64,000 bases of DNA. It comes from Acidovorax radicis N35. GTDB lineage: Bacteria; Pseudomonadota; Gammaproteobacteria; Burkholderiales; Burkholderiaceae_C. The notes under the pieces were generated by a model. The model was not told where the DNA came from and made no database searches. It saw only the letters and a list, made by a program, of their open reading frames with translations. Position 1 is the stretch's first letter; every line of letters begins with the position of its first letter. The stretch covers positions 1-64,000 of the forward strand of contig NZ_AFBG01000006.1 in the NCBI RefSeq assembly GCF_000204195.1. The letters run 5' to 3'. Below are positions 49,487 through 58,108 of this stretch, in pieces. A program made the position numbers and the translations under genes.

Positions 49487-52400
49487 TCACACCGGTGTCT
49501 CCCTGGCCACAAGGGGTTTGTTGTCGTCGGGCCGAATCCGGAACCAGATGGAATACATGGCGGGCAGGAATACAAGCGTCAGAACCGTCCCCGCCAATGT
49601 GCCCCCAATCAGCGTGTACGCAAGAGCCCCCCAGAACACCGAATGGGTCAGAGGGATGAAGGCCAGGATCGCCGCGAGTGCCGTCAGGATCACCGGGCGT
49701 GCACGCTGCACGGTCGCCTCAACCACCGCTTGGAACGGTTCCAGTCCCTCTTGCTGGTTGTGATCGATTTGTCCTATCAGGATGAGCGTATTGCGCATCA
49801 GGATGCCTGACAGCGCAATCAGGCCCACCAGCGCATTGATGCCGAACGGCTGGCCGAAGACCAGCAGGGTGGGTACTACGCCAATCAGACCTAGCGGGCT
49901 CGTCAAAAAGACCATGACCATCGCGGAGATCGAGCGCACCTGGAAGATGATGATGAGCAACGTGGCCGCCAGCATGATGGGAAAGAGGGGCAACATGGCT
50001 TGGGTCGCCTTGCCCGACTCCTCGATGGAGCCGGCTTCTTCGATGCGGTAGCCGCCTGGCAACTTGTCCATGACGGGCCGCAGCTGCGCGGTGATGGAGG
50101 TGGAAACATCTGGAGGCTGCACGCCATCGGCGATATCGCCATGCACGGTGATCGTCGGCATCCGGTCGCGCCGGCGCAGGACGGGCTCCTCCATGCGCAC
50201 ATCGACTTTCCCAACCTGAGACAGTGGTATGCGTTGGCCATTGGCGCCAGACAGCGTGAAATCCGCAATCCTTGCAGGGTCGAGCCGGACGTCACCCACC
50301 GAGCGGGCTACCACCGGCACCGTGCGAATGTCCTCGCGCACGGCGGTGACAGGCACACCGTTCAGGAAGAACTGCAGTTGCTGCGCCACCGCGCTGGAGG
50401 TCAGGCCTAGCGCTTGCAGCCGGTCCTGGTTCAAAGTGAAGTGCAGAGTGGGCGTGCGCGTACCCCAGTCGGTATTGACTGTGCGCATCATCGGACTGGT
50501 GGTCATGACCTGTTGCACTTCGGCCGCTATTTCGCGAAGCTTGTCGGTGTCGGGGCCTATGACCCGGTAGGCGACCGGAAACGGTGAATACGGGCCGAAC
50601 ACGAGCTGAGTAACTCGCACCCGCGCCTCAGGGGCCAGCCCGTCGGCAACTGCTTGGCGCAGCCGGTGCTTCAACGCATCACGCTCTTCCTGGCTGCCCG
50701 TGCTGACCACGATCTTGGCAAACGAAGGGTCGGGAAGCTCTGGGCTCATCGCCAAGTAAAAACGCGGCGCGCCCTGTCCGACATAGGCTGTGACGATGCT
50801 GGCTTCTGCCTGCTTCGCCAGCCATGCCTCCACCTTTGCGGTTGCGTCGCTGGTCTGCGTGATCGATGTGCCGTAGGGCATCTGTACCTCGACCAGAACT
50901 TCTGGCCGGTCCGAGATCGGGAAGAACTGTTTTTTGACGATACCCATGCCCAGGATGGCCACCACGAAAAGACCGACCACGGCGCTGGCGACGAGCCATT
51001 TGCGGGCGATCACGCGCCCCAACACCTGGCGCAAGCGGTTGTAGCGCTGCGTGTCATAGATCGCGGCATGGCCTCCCTCGACCTTTTTGAAGTTGGGTAG
51101 CAGCTTGACACCCAGGTAGGGCGTGAAAACCACCGCAACGACCCAAGACGCGATGAGCGCAATGCCGACGATCCAGAACATGTTGCTGGTGTATTCGCCC
51201 GCAGTCGATGCTGCGAAGCCATTGGGCATGAAACCAACCGCCGTGACCAGTGTGCCGGAGAGCATGGGGGCAGCGGTGTGGCTCCAGGCGTAAGCGGACG
51301 CGGCCACACGGCTGTAGCCCTCTTCCATCTTCACGACCATCATTTCGATCGCGATGATGGCGTCATCCACCAAGAGTCCGAGTGCCAGAATCAACGACCC
51401 CAGCGTGATGCGGTCGAAGTTCTTGCCCGTCGCAGCCATCACCACGAAGACGATCGCCAAGGTCAGTGGCACGGCAGCCGCGACCACCAGGCCTGCGCGC
51501 CAGCCCATGCTGACAAAGCTCACCAGCATGACCACGAGCAGTGCGGCAAAGAACTTGACCATGAACTCATCGACCGAGGCGCTGATGTTGACGGCCTGGT
51601 CCGTGACCTTGGTCAGGCCCATACCCAACGGCAGGTCAGCGTTGATGGCGCTCACCTCACCATCCAGCGCCTTGCCCAGGTCCAGCCCATTCCAGCCCTC
51701 GCGCATGACAACGCCGAGCAGCAACGCAGGCTCGCCACCATTGCGGATCATGAAGGTCGCCGGGTCTTCATAGCCGCGCTGGACCGTGGCTATGTCCGAC
51801 AGCTTGAGGGTACGGCCTTGCGCTGACACCGGCGTGTCGCGGATCTTCTGGAGTTCGTCGAACGGGCCATCCAGGCGGATGAACACTTGCGGGCCCTTGG
51901 TGTCAACGGACCCTGCAGGTGTCAGGGCGTTCTGGCTGTGGAGTGCCGCGAACACGTCCTGCGGGCTGATGCCCAGAGTGCCCAGGCGTTCGTGCGAAAA
52001 CTCGACATAGATGCGCTCGGATTGTTCGCCCGTAATGTTGACCTTCTTCACCCCAGGCACATGCAAAAGCCGCTGGCGCAGCGTCTCGGCGTCCCGCACC
52101 AGCAGGCGCTGTGCTTCGCCCTTCGCCTTGAGCGCGTACAGCGCAAACGTCACATCCGCGTATTCGTCGTTGACCATGGGCCCGATCACACCCAACGGTA
52201 GGTTGCCCGCTTCATCCCCCACCTTCTTGCGGGCTTGGTAGAACTGCTCCTGCACCAGTGAAGGCGGTGTGCTGTCGAGCAACGTCAGCGTCGTGAACGC
52301 CAGGCCAGGCCGGGTGTAAGTTTCGGAGCGGTCGTACCAACGCAACTCTTGCAGCCGCTTTTCGATCTTTTCGGCGACCTGGTCCTGCATTTCCTGCGCG

Positions 52401-52579
52401 GAGGCGCCGGGCCACGCGGTCACGATGGTCATCACCTTCACGGTGAAGGCTGGGTCTTCCGCCCGGCCCAGTTGGAGAAACGCCACCAGTCCCGCCAGTG
52501 TGATGAGGGCGATCAGGAACAGGGTGATGGAGCGTTCGCGCACCGCGAGCGCCGACAGGTTGAAGCGGCTTGCGCTCAC
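49487..52579 (-). CDS. RND efflux pump (second system)
   Basis: 1030 residues with twelve membrane segments. The first half opens LSALAVRERSITLFLIALITLAG and has the acidic pair in GLLVDDAIIAIEMMVVK; the second half has GIL(M)RNTLILIGQI. Sequence style matches the CzcA/AcrB-like branch often paired with lipoprotein adaptors and NodT channels, for drugs or organic compounds. The start overlaps the adaptor stop (ATGA). Not closely similar to the pump at 43356, so not a recent duplication. Confidence 0.95.
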   Translation of the reverse strand: MSASRFNLSALAVRERSITLFLIALITLAGLVAFLQLGRAEDPAFTVKVMTIVTAWPGASAQEMQDQVAEKIEKRLQELRWYDRSETYTRPGLAFTTLTLLDSTPPSLVQEQFYQARKKVGDEAGNLPLGVIGPMVNDEYADVTFALYALKAKGEAQRLLVRDAETLRQRLLHVPGVKKVNITGEQSERIYVEFSHERLGTLGISPQDVFAALHSQNALTPAGSVDTKGPQVFIRLDGPFDELQKIRDTPVSAQGRTLKLSDIATVQRGYEDPATFMIRNGGEPALLLGVVMREGWNGLDLGKALDGEVSAINADLPLGMGLTKVTDQAVNISASVDEFMVKFFAALLVVMLVSFVSMGWRAGLVVAAAVPLTLAIVFVVMAATGKNFDRITLGSLILALGLLVDDAIIAIEMMVVKMEEGYSRVAASAYAWSHTAAPMLSGTLVTAVGFMPNGFAASTAGEYTSNMFWIVGIALIASWVVAVVFTPYLGVKLLPNFKKVEGGHAAIYDTQRYNRLRQVLGRVIARKWLVASAVVGLFVVAILGMGIVKKQFFPISDRPEVLVEVQMPYGTSITQTSDATAKVEAWLAKQAEASIVTAYVGQGAPRFYLAMSPELPDPSFAKIVVSTGSQEERDALKHRLRQAVADGLAPEARVRVTQLVFGPYSPFPVAYRVIGPDTDKLREIAAEVQQVMTTSPMMRTVNTDWGTRTPTLHFTLNQDRLQALGLTSSAVAQQLQFFLNGVPVTAVREDIRTVPVVARSVGDVRLDPARIADFTLSGANGQRIPLSQVGKVDVRMEEPVLRRRDRMPTITVHGDIADGVQPPDVSTSITAQLRPVMDKLPGGYRIEEAGSIEESGKATQAMLPLFPIMLAATLLIIIFQVRSISAMVMVFLTSPLGLIGVVPTLLVFGQPFGINALVGLIALSGILMRNTLILIGQIDHNQQEGLEPFQAVVEATVQRARPVILTALAAILAFIPLTHSVFWGALAYTLIGGTLAGTVLTLVFLPAMYSIWFRIRPDDNKPLVARETPV

Positions 52580-53688
52580 GGGCGGACTCCTGCTGCAGCG
52601 GCATCGGCCCGGTCGGCCACCGTCACTTGATCACCTTCGTGCAACAAATGCGCACCCAGCGCAACGATTTGCTCCCCTTGCTGGAGTTTGCCGGTGATGC
52701 GCGCGCCACTGTCCGTCAGGTGGCCGACCGCAACGGGCTGCCAGTAGACTTTGGCGGGCGCGCCGCGGATGACCCAGACTCCCGGGCCCTTGCCCATGTC
52801 GATCAGCGCGCCAATAGGCACCAGTAGATCGTCAGGCGCAGCAGACGCTGCATCCAGAATCCGGACACTGACCGTGGCGCCCAGGGGGGCGTTGGCGAGT
52901 TCGCCTTTGAGCACATAGCGCGCCTCAAAGGTGCGGGTCAACCGGTCGGCGGCATCCGAAAGCTGCCGCAGTGTGGTGGGCACCACCACGCCCTCTTTGC
53001 CAAACAATGTGGCCTGCCCGGCGGAACCGACTGCGGGGCGCACGGTTTCCGGGAGTTGTACGACGGCTTCGCGCGGACCTCCCCGCGCCATTCGCACCAC
53101 CACTTGAGCGGCGTTCACGACCTGGCCGGGTTCGGCCAGCGTTTCCACGACCACGCCATCGCTGTCTGCCACCAGCTCTGCATAGCGGCGCGCGTTGAGA
53201 GCCAGGTCGGCCTGCGCCTCGGCGGCACTGAGTTGGGCTTTCGCAGCGTCCGCCGCCGCCTTGGCCTGATCGTAGGCCGTGGCCGATATCGCGCCCGTGC
53301 CCCGCAGATCGCGGTAGCGGGCCTCGTCGCCTTCCGTCTGCAGAGCACGTGCCCGGGCTGCAGCCACCGCCTCCTGCTGCGCATGGACGGCGAGCCTCAG
53401 ATCAGCGGGGTCGATGCGCATCAGCACCTGGCCCCGTTTGACGGCCTGCCCTGTGTCGACCAGCCGCTCCAGCACCTTGCCTGGCACGCGAAAGCCCAGG
53501 TCGCTCTGAACCCGGGCCGCTACGGTTCCGGTGAAGGTTCGCGACGAGGCGCCGGCCTCTTGGACCGTGGCGACGCGTACTTGCGGTGATTGAGTGCGCG
53601 GATCGGGCGGCGACTCATGGCCGCAAGCGATCAGCGCAAACGGCAATGCGCAGAGGACGGCAGAGATAGAAAGGCGGCGCCAAAGCAT
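52576..53688 (-). CDS. RND efflux adaptor lipoprotein (second system)
   Basis: 370 residues: lipoprotein signal with LIAC (Cys near residue 22), lipoyl halves (LGFRVPGKVLERLVDTGQAVKRGQVLMRIDP and ADSDGVVVETLAEPGQVV), a helical hairpin between them and a C-terminal barrel and membrane-proximal domain. It connects the pump at 49487 to the NodT-type channel at 54475. Its promoter (TTGACT-17-CAAAAT on the minus strand) has the -35 box inside a TetR operator. Confidence 0.94.
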   Translation of the reverse strand: MLWRRLSISAVLCALPFALIACGHESPPDPRTQSPQVRVATVQEAGASSRTFTGTVAARVQSDLGFRVPGKVLERLVDTGQAVKRGQVLMRIDPADLRLAVHAQQEAVAAARARALQTEGDEARYRDLRGTGAISATAYDQAKAAADAAKAQLSAAEAQADLALNARRYAELVADSDGVVVETLAEPGQVVNAAQVVVRMARGGPREAVVQLPETVRPAVGSAGQATLFGKEGVVVPTTLRQLSDAADRLTRTFEARYVLKGELANAPLGATVSVRILDAASAAPDDLLVPIGALIDMGKGPGVWVIRGAPAKVYWQPVAVGHLTDSGARITGKLQQGEQIVALGAHLLHEGDQVTVADRADAAAAGVRP

Positions 53689-53721
53689 GAAAGTCCCAGT
53701 GACGAAGTGATCAGGACTTTC

Positions 53722-53750
53722 ATTTTGTTTCTTGTGACTAATTTAGTCAA
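53722..53750 (-). promoter_or_regulatory. promoter of the adaptor-pump operon
   Basis: On the minus strand TTGACT (53750-53745) and CAAAAT (53727-53722) are 17 bases apart. The -35 box lies inside operator 53731-53760, and the start codon is 34 bases beyond the -10 box. Confidence 0.55.
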
Positions 53751-53760
53751 TAGTCACAAG
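53731..53760. promoter_or_regulatory. TetR operator 1 of the second RND system
   Basis: CTTGTGACTA-N10-TAGTCACAAG is a perfect 10-bp inverted repeat. Nested inside is TGACTAA-T-TTAGTCA, a perfect 7-bp palindrome. The GTGAC...GTCAC arms and 10-base spacing recur at 54429-54452 on the other side of the tetR gene. Confidence 0.75.
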
Positions 53761-53772
53761 CGGATTTTTGGA

Positions 53773-54390
53773 TCAAGGGGACAAACTTCGCAGAACCAAG
53801 CTCGACAAATGTGCCGGCGCCTCCTGGTTGTAGTCAAAACTGTGCTGCAACAGCAGAGGGTTGAGATAGGGCCGGATCACGAGGTAGACCGCTAGCGCCG
53901 TTTCGTCCACGGGCGTCTTGCGCTCAAAGTCTCCGCTCTGCCGCCCCTCCTGAAGGATGTCCTGAATCAGCTTCTGCGTGCGCTCCTCATAGGCCACGAC
54001 CGAAGGCCACCGCTCGCTGGCGGCCGACGTGGCAATCTCAAACAGTTTGCGGTCCTGAAAAAACAGGCGCAGGCTTGCCTCAATGATGGTCTTGAACATC
54101 CGCCTCAGTTTTTCGGGGGGCAGATCGGTTTGTGCCACCGCCGCCCTCACCTCCCCTTCGATCTCGCGCAGGCAATTGGCGCAAATCATCTCGCCAATGG
54201 CCTGCTTCGATTCGAAGAATTTGTAGATGTAGGCCTTGGAGAAGCCGATGGCTCTGGCAAGGTCCGAGACGGTAGTCTTCTCATAGCCGTACCGGCTGAA
54301 GTGCTGGGTGGCTGCTGCGACGACTTGGTCTCTCACTTCATGGTCGGCCGGGCCGCGGGTCAGGACAGCCGGGGTGTCTGATTTTTTCAT
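53773..54390 (-). CDS. TetR-family repressor of the second RND system
   Basis: 205 residues. HTH: YEKTTVSDLARAIGFSKAYIYKFFESKQAIGEMI (about 36-69); a Cys-containing helix follows (CANCLREIEGEV). The gene lies between the adaptor/pump operon and the NodT-type channel gene. Near-identical operator architecture on both sides of it makes control of both transcripts and of itself very likely. The ligand is unknown. Confidence 0.92.
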   Translation of the reverse strand: MKKSDTPAVLTRGPADHEVRDQVVAAATQHFSRYGYEKTTVSDLARAIGFSKAYIYKFFESKQAIGEMICANCLREIEGEVRAAVAQTDLPPEKLRRMFKTIIEASLRLFFQDRKLFEIATSAASERWPSVVAYEERTQKLIQDILQEGRQSGDFERKTPVDETALAVYLVIRPYLNPLLLQHSFDYNQEAPAHLSSLVLRSLSP

Positions 54391-54428
54391 GGATGCAGCT
54401 TAGCCGTAGTTTCCTCAATGAACAACCA

Positions 54429-54452
54429 GTGACCATTTGGTATTATGGTCAC
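54429..54452. promoter_or_regulatory. TetR operator 2 of the second RND system
   Basis: GTGACCA-N10-TGGTCAC, a perfect 7-bp inverted repeat. Its spacer contains TATTAT (54441-54446), a good -10 box for the channel gene starting at 54475. It also lies 39 bases from the divergent tetR start. Confidence 0.7.
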
Positions 54453-54474
54453 AAATTCACACTTGGAAACTGCC

Positions 54475-55917
54475 ATGCCAACCAAACACACCCTCGCCGC
54501 ACTCACTGCTGCCTGCCTTTTGGCCGGTTGCGCGGTGGGCCCGAACTACGCGCGCCCTCACTGGCATGCGCCGGAACGGTACCCTGGCCAGACGACCGTC
54601 GAGCAACGGGCTGCGGCTGGCACAGTGGATCTTGCCGTCTGGTGGGATGGCTTCGGTGATGCGCAGCTGAGCCGGTTTGTGTCACTGGCGCTCGAACAGA
54701 ACCTTGATGTCGCGCAGGCGTTCGCCCGCGTCACACAGGCGCGTGCAGGGCTGGGGGTCGCGAATGCTGCGCTGCTACCGTCCGGCTACGCCAGCGGCCA
54801 GGCCGCCAAGGCATACCAATCCGTGGAGACACCTCTTGGACAAGTCTTGGATTCCACGCCCGATTTCAACCGCCATGGCAGCGCTTACGAAATGAACGGT
54901 GGCGCCAGCTGGGAGCTGGACTTGTCCGGAGGCCTGCGCCGTGGGCGCGAAGCCGCACTGGCCGAGTACCAGGCGTCAGAAGCGGCCGCAGTGGCGGTAC
55001 GGTTGGCTGTGGCCGCGCAGACGGCCGATGTCTACATCACCGTCCGAGGACTTCAAACGCGCCTTGACCTCGCACGGCGGCAGATTCAGACCCAGGAAGA
55101 GCTGTTTTCGACGGTCTCGCTCTTGCACAGCAAAGGGCTGGCGGCCGAACTTCAGCGCAGGCAGGCCGAAGGTGCGCTTGCCCAAGTCCGGGCGGCCTTG
55201 CCAGTGCTGGAGGCGGGGCTGGACACGGCCATGAACGCCCTGGATGTCATGCTGGGCTCACACCCCGGAACCCACCGGGCCGACCTGGCGACTGCTGGGG
55301 CCTTTCCCGCCGCTCCGCGAATTGTCAGCACCGGATCGCCGGGCGAATTGCTCACGCGCCGGCCTGACCTGATTGCGGCCGAGCGCCGCCTTGCGGGATC
55401 GAACGCGCGCATCGGTATCGCGATGGCCGAGTACTACCCCAAGCTTTCGTTGAGTGGCTTGATCGGCAGTGCGACCTCCCTTTCCGGGGGCAACCTTTTC
55501 AGCAGCGGTGCCACGCAGTCCGCCGGCGTGCTGGGCCTGCGCTGGCGATTGTTTGATTTCGGGCGCATCAACGCACAAATCGAGTTGGCCAAAGGCCGGG
55601 AAGCCGAGCTGCTGGCCGCATACCGCTTGGCCGCCCTGCGCGCAACACAAGAAGTGGAGGATGCGTTTTCGGCGCTCGTGAAACGCGAAGAGCAGGCGGC
55701 GGCGCTGAGCCAAGGGGTTGACTCGCTGGGCCAGGCGCGAGCCGCTTCATTTGCTGCGTATCAGAAAGGTGTGGTGAGCCGGATCGAAGTCCTGCAAGCC
55801 GACGAAAGCCTGCTGCGCGTGTCGGATGCGCGGGCACAGGCACGCACAGAGTCCGCCCGTGCTGCGGTGGCGGTGTTCAGGGCCCTCGGTGGGGGCTGGC
55901 AGCCTCACCAATCCTGA
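54475..55917 (+). CDS. NodT/OprM-family outer-membrane efflux lipoprotein
   Basis: 480 residues: lipoprotein signal with LLAGC (Cys about 18), followed by AVGPNYARP, the classic start of NodT-type channels. Then WWDGFGDAQLSRFVSLALEQNLDV, and the second repeat with VLGLRWRLFDFGRI and VVSRIEVLQADESLL. It forms the outer-membrane exit duct for the pump coded on the other side of the tetR gene. The last 13 bases overlap the convergent waaA gene. Confidence 0.95.
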   Translation: MPTKHTLAALTAACLLAGCAVGPNYARPHWHAPERYPGQTTVEQRAAAGTVDLAVWWDGFGDAQLSRFVSLALEQNLDVAQAFARVTQARAGLGVANAALLPSGYASGQAAKAYQSVETPLGQVLDSTPDFNRHGSAYEMNGGASWELDLSGGLRRGREAALAEYQASEAAAVAVRLAVAAQTADVYITVRGLQTRLDLARRQIQTQEELFSTVSLLHSKGLAAELQRRQAEGALAQVRAALPVLEAGLDTAMNALDVMLGSHPGTHRADLATAGAFPAAPRIVSTGSPGELLTRRPDLIAAERRLAGSNARIGIAMAEYYPKLSLSGLIGSATSLSGGNLFSSGATQSAGVLGLRWRLFDFGRINAQIELAKGREAELLAAYRLAALRATQEVEDAFSALVKREEQAAALSQGVDSLGQARAASFAAYQKGVVSRIEVLQADESLLRVSDARAQARTESARAAVAVFRALGGGWQPHQS

Positions 55918-57260
55918 AGTGGCATGTCCGGTTGCACGATGCCCAAAATGGCCTGCACCGTGGCCCGTGCGGCCCCCCGGTGTGCCGTGGCAAAACGGGT
56001 GGCGCGGCCGCTGGCGGCGGCCTGCTGCGTGGCATCCGTCGCCAGCCTGGCCGCCAGGGCCATGCCCGCGGCCATGTCGGGCACGCGCTGGGCGGCCCCC
56101 GCCGCACAGGCCAGTTCGGCCGCCTCGGCAAAGTTGAAGGTGTGGGGGCCCAGCACCACGGGGCAGCCACAGGCGGCGGCCTCGATCAGGTTCTGGCCGC
56201 CCAGGGGCGCAAAACTGCCGCCCAGCAAGGCCACATCGGCCAGGCCGTAGTACAGCGCCATTTCTCCCAGTGAATCGCCCAGCCACACGTCGGCCGCCTC
56301 GGGCTCTGCCGACCAGTGGGTGCGGCGCGACACGGTGAGCCCGGCGCGCAGGAGCAACTGCTGCACCTCGTCAAACCGCTGGGGGTGGCGCGGCACGATG
56401 AGCCACTGCACGCCGATTGCTTCACTATTGATAGCAATTGGCGCTTTTCCATCAAGCGCTAGAGCCTGTTTTTGCTTGAAATTCTCGATCCACATCGCCT
56501 CCTCGCCCTCGCGGCTGCTCGCCAGCAGGACCACGGGGCGCCCGGTGTGGGCGCGCCAGGCCCGGCCCTGGGCAATTTGGGTGGCATCGGGCACCACGTC
56601 GAACTTGAGGTTGCCAAACACGCCGCGCACCGGGGCACCGATGGCCCGCAGGCGGGTGGCGTCGTCCTCGGTCTGCGCCCAGACAGCGGCCAGGCCCCCA
56701 TAGGCGGGCCGGGCCAGCGCGGCCAGCCGCTGGGCCTTGTGCAGCGACTTGGCGTTGAAACGCGCATTGGCCAGTACCAGCGGCACGCCACGCTGCTGGC
56801 AGCCTGCCACCAGGTTGGGCCAGACCTCGGTTTCCATGAGGATGCCGATGGCCGGGCGAAAGGTGCGTAGAAACCGCGCCACGGCGCCGGGCGTATCCCA
56901 GGGTTGCCACACCTGCACATCGCCGGGCATCAGCAGCTTTTCGCCCTCGGCCCGTCCGGTGGCCGTGCCATGGGTGAGCAGCAGGCGCATGCCCGGAAGC
57001 TGCTCCCGCAGCTGGGTCAGCAAGATCGCGGCGGCACGGGTTTCGCCCAGCGACACGGCATGGACCCAGACAAATTGCCCCAACGGGTCGACGCTGTGGT
57101 GCGAGACCATGCTGTCCATGGGCACCGGATACCGGCCAAACCTCTCGCCCACCGCATGGGCATAACCGGGCTCGGCCATGGCGCGGCGGCGCAGCTTGCG
57201 GCGCAGCAAGGGCTGCGCGCACCAGGTCACCAGCGAATACAGGGCGCGGGCAGCGTTCAT
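55905..57260 (-). CDS. waaA: 3-deoxy-D-manno-octulosonic acid (Kdo) transferase
   Basis: 451 residues, GT-B fold. Landmarks: VWVHAVSLGETRAAA, LLTHGTATGRA, METEVWPNL, ANARFNAKS, and in the second domain SSREGEEAM, WLIVPRHPQRFDEV, GDSLGEMALYYGLADVALLGGSFAPLGGQNLIEAAACGCPV. It adds Kdo to lipid IVA in lipopolysaccharide synthesis at the inner membrane. Residues about 259-281 (within FKQKQALALDGKAPIAINSE) are encoded by a palindromic repeat and are extra compared with the usual family, between EGEE and the IVPRHP strand. Confidence 0.93.
   Translation of the reverse strand: MNAARALYSLVTWCAQPLLRRKLRRRAMAEPGYAHAVGERFGRYPVPMDSMVSHHSVDPLGQFVWVHAVSLGETRAAAILLTQLREQLPGMRLLLTHGTATGRAEGEKLLMPGDVQVWQPWDTPGAVARFLRTFRPAIGILMETEVWPNLVAGCQQRGVPLVLANARFNAKSLHKAQRLAALARPAYGGLAAVWAQTEDDATRLRAIGAPVRGVFGNLKFDVVPDATQIAQGRAWRAHTGRPVVLLASSREGEEAMWIENFKQKQALALDGKAPIAINSEAIGVQWLIVPRHPQRFDEVQQLLLRAGLTVSRRTHWSAEPEAADVWLGDSLGEMALYYGLADVALLGGSFAPLGGQNLIEAAACGCPVVLGPHTFNFAEAAELACAAGAAQRVPDMAAGMALAARLATDATQQAAASGRATRFATAHRGAARATVQAILGIVQPDMPLQDW
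56421..56484 (+). repeat. GCGCTT/AAGCGC palindromic repeat, copy E (coding)
   Basis: CACTATTGATAGCAATTGGCGCTTTT, then CATC, AAGCGCTAGAGCC and a T-rich tail TTTTTGCTTGAAATTC. It is entirely within waaA and is read in frame on the minus strand. Confidence 0.82.
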
Positions 57261-57270
57261 TCGGAAAGGA

Positions 57271-58047
57271 TCAGCCGATCAGCTCCACCACGCCGCCCGT
57301 CCAGCCACTGTCGCCCCGCGCAGCCCACACCAGGCAGGCGCTGTCATCGGGCGCGGCTGCCACGCAGTGGCCACCGGGCGCCCAGAAGGCGCTGCGGCCC
57401 GCGCTGACATAGCCGCCGGATGGCCCGCTGTAGTTGGCTGCCAGCACCGCCATGTCGTGGTCACTGGCATAGCCCTGCAGCAGGGCCGATTCGGCCCCAT
57501 AGGCTTTTTCGGAAATCAGCACACCCGCCGCGTACAGCCCAGCGCCCGCATTGCTGGCGGCCAGGGCGTGCTCGGGGTGCGTGATGTCGGCACACACGGC
57601 CAGACCCGTGGGTTCACCGGCCAGCAGCAGCACCTGGACGTCGTCGGTGCCGGCACTGGCGAACTGCTCCTCACTGGCGTGCAGGTGGCGCTTGCGGTAC
57701 AGCGCCACACTGCCGTCGGCCCCCAGCACCCAGGCGCCAATGGCAGGCAAGGCGCCCTCCACGACCGGAGCGGCGGGGGCGCCGACCACCAGGGTGATGC
57801 CGTGGTGCTGGGCCGCCTGCCGCAAAGGGGCCAGCGCGGGGTGGTCGGCCGACAGCACATTGGCCGCCAGCAGCTTCGGCTCATACCCCGTAAGCGACAG
57901 CTCGGGAAACACCAGCACCAACACACGTTCGTGCACCGCCGCCCGCACAAAGGCCAGGTGGGTCTGCACGTTGCGCGCCACATCACCCGGCGCCGAGGGC
58001 GACTGGGCAGCAGCGACACGCAAAGGGGTGGACAAGGTCGGCTTCAT
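57271..58047 (-). CDS. nitrilase-superfamily carbon-nitrogen hydrolase
   Basis: 258 residues. The catalytic Glu is in FPELSLTGYE, the Lys in LYRKRHLH, and the Cys in LAVCADITHPE, the full E-K-C triad. The start at 58047 gives MKPTLSTPLRVAAAQ, with the usual AAAQ strand. Family members hydrolyse amides, for example omega-amidase or carbamoyl compounds. It is between pgm and waaA on the same strand (11 bases before waaA), so probably co-transcribed. The substrate is unknown. Confidence 0.92.
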   Translation of the reverse strand: MKPTLSTPLRVAAAQSPSAPGDVARNVQTHLAFVRAAVHERVLVLVFPELSLTGYEPKLLAANVLSADHPALAPLRQAAQHHGITLVVGAPAAPVVEGALPAIGAWVLGADGSVALYRKRHLHASEEQFASAGTDDVQVLLLAGEPTGLAVCADITHPEHALAASNAGAGLYAAGVLISEKAYGAESALLQGYASDHDMAVLAANYSGPSGGYVSAGRSAFWAPGGHCVAAAPDDSACLVWAARGDSGWTGGVVELIG

Positions 58048-58108
58048 GCGGGGTGTTTTGATGAGGAGACAGAGGGTTGCGCGGCGGCGGGTTCGGGGAT
58101 GCGCCGCG

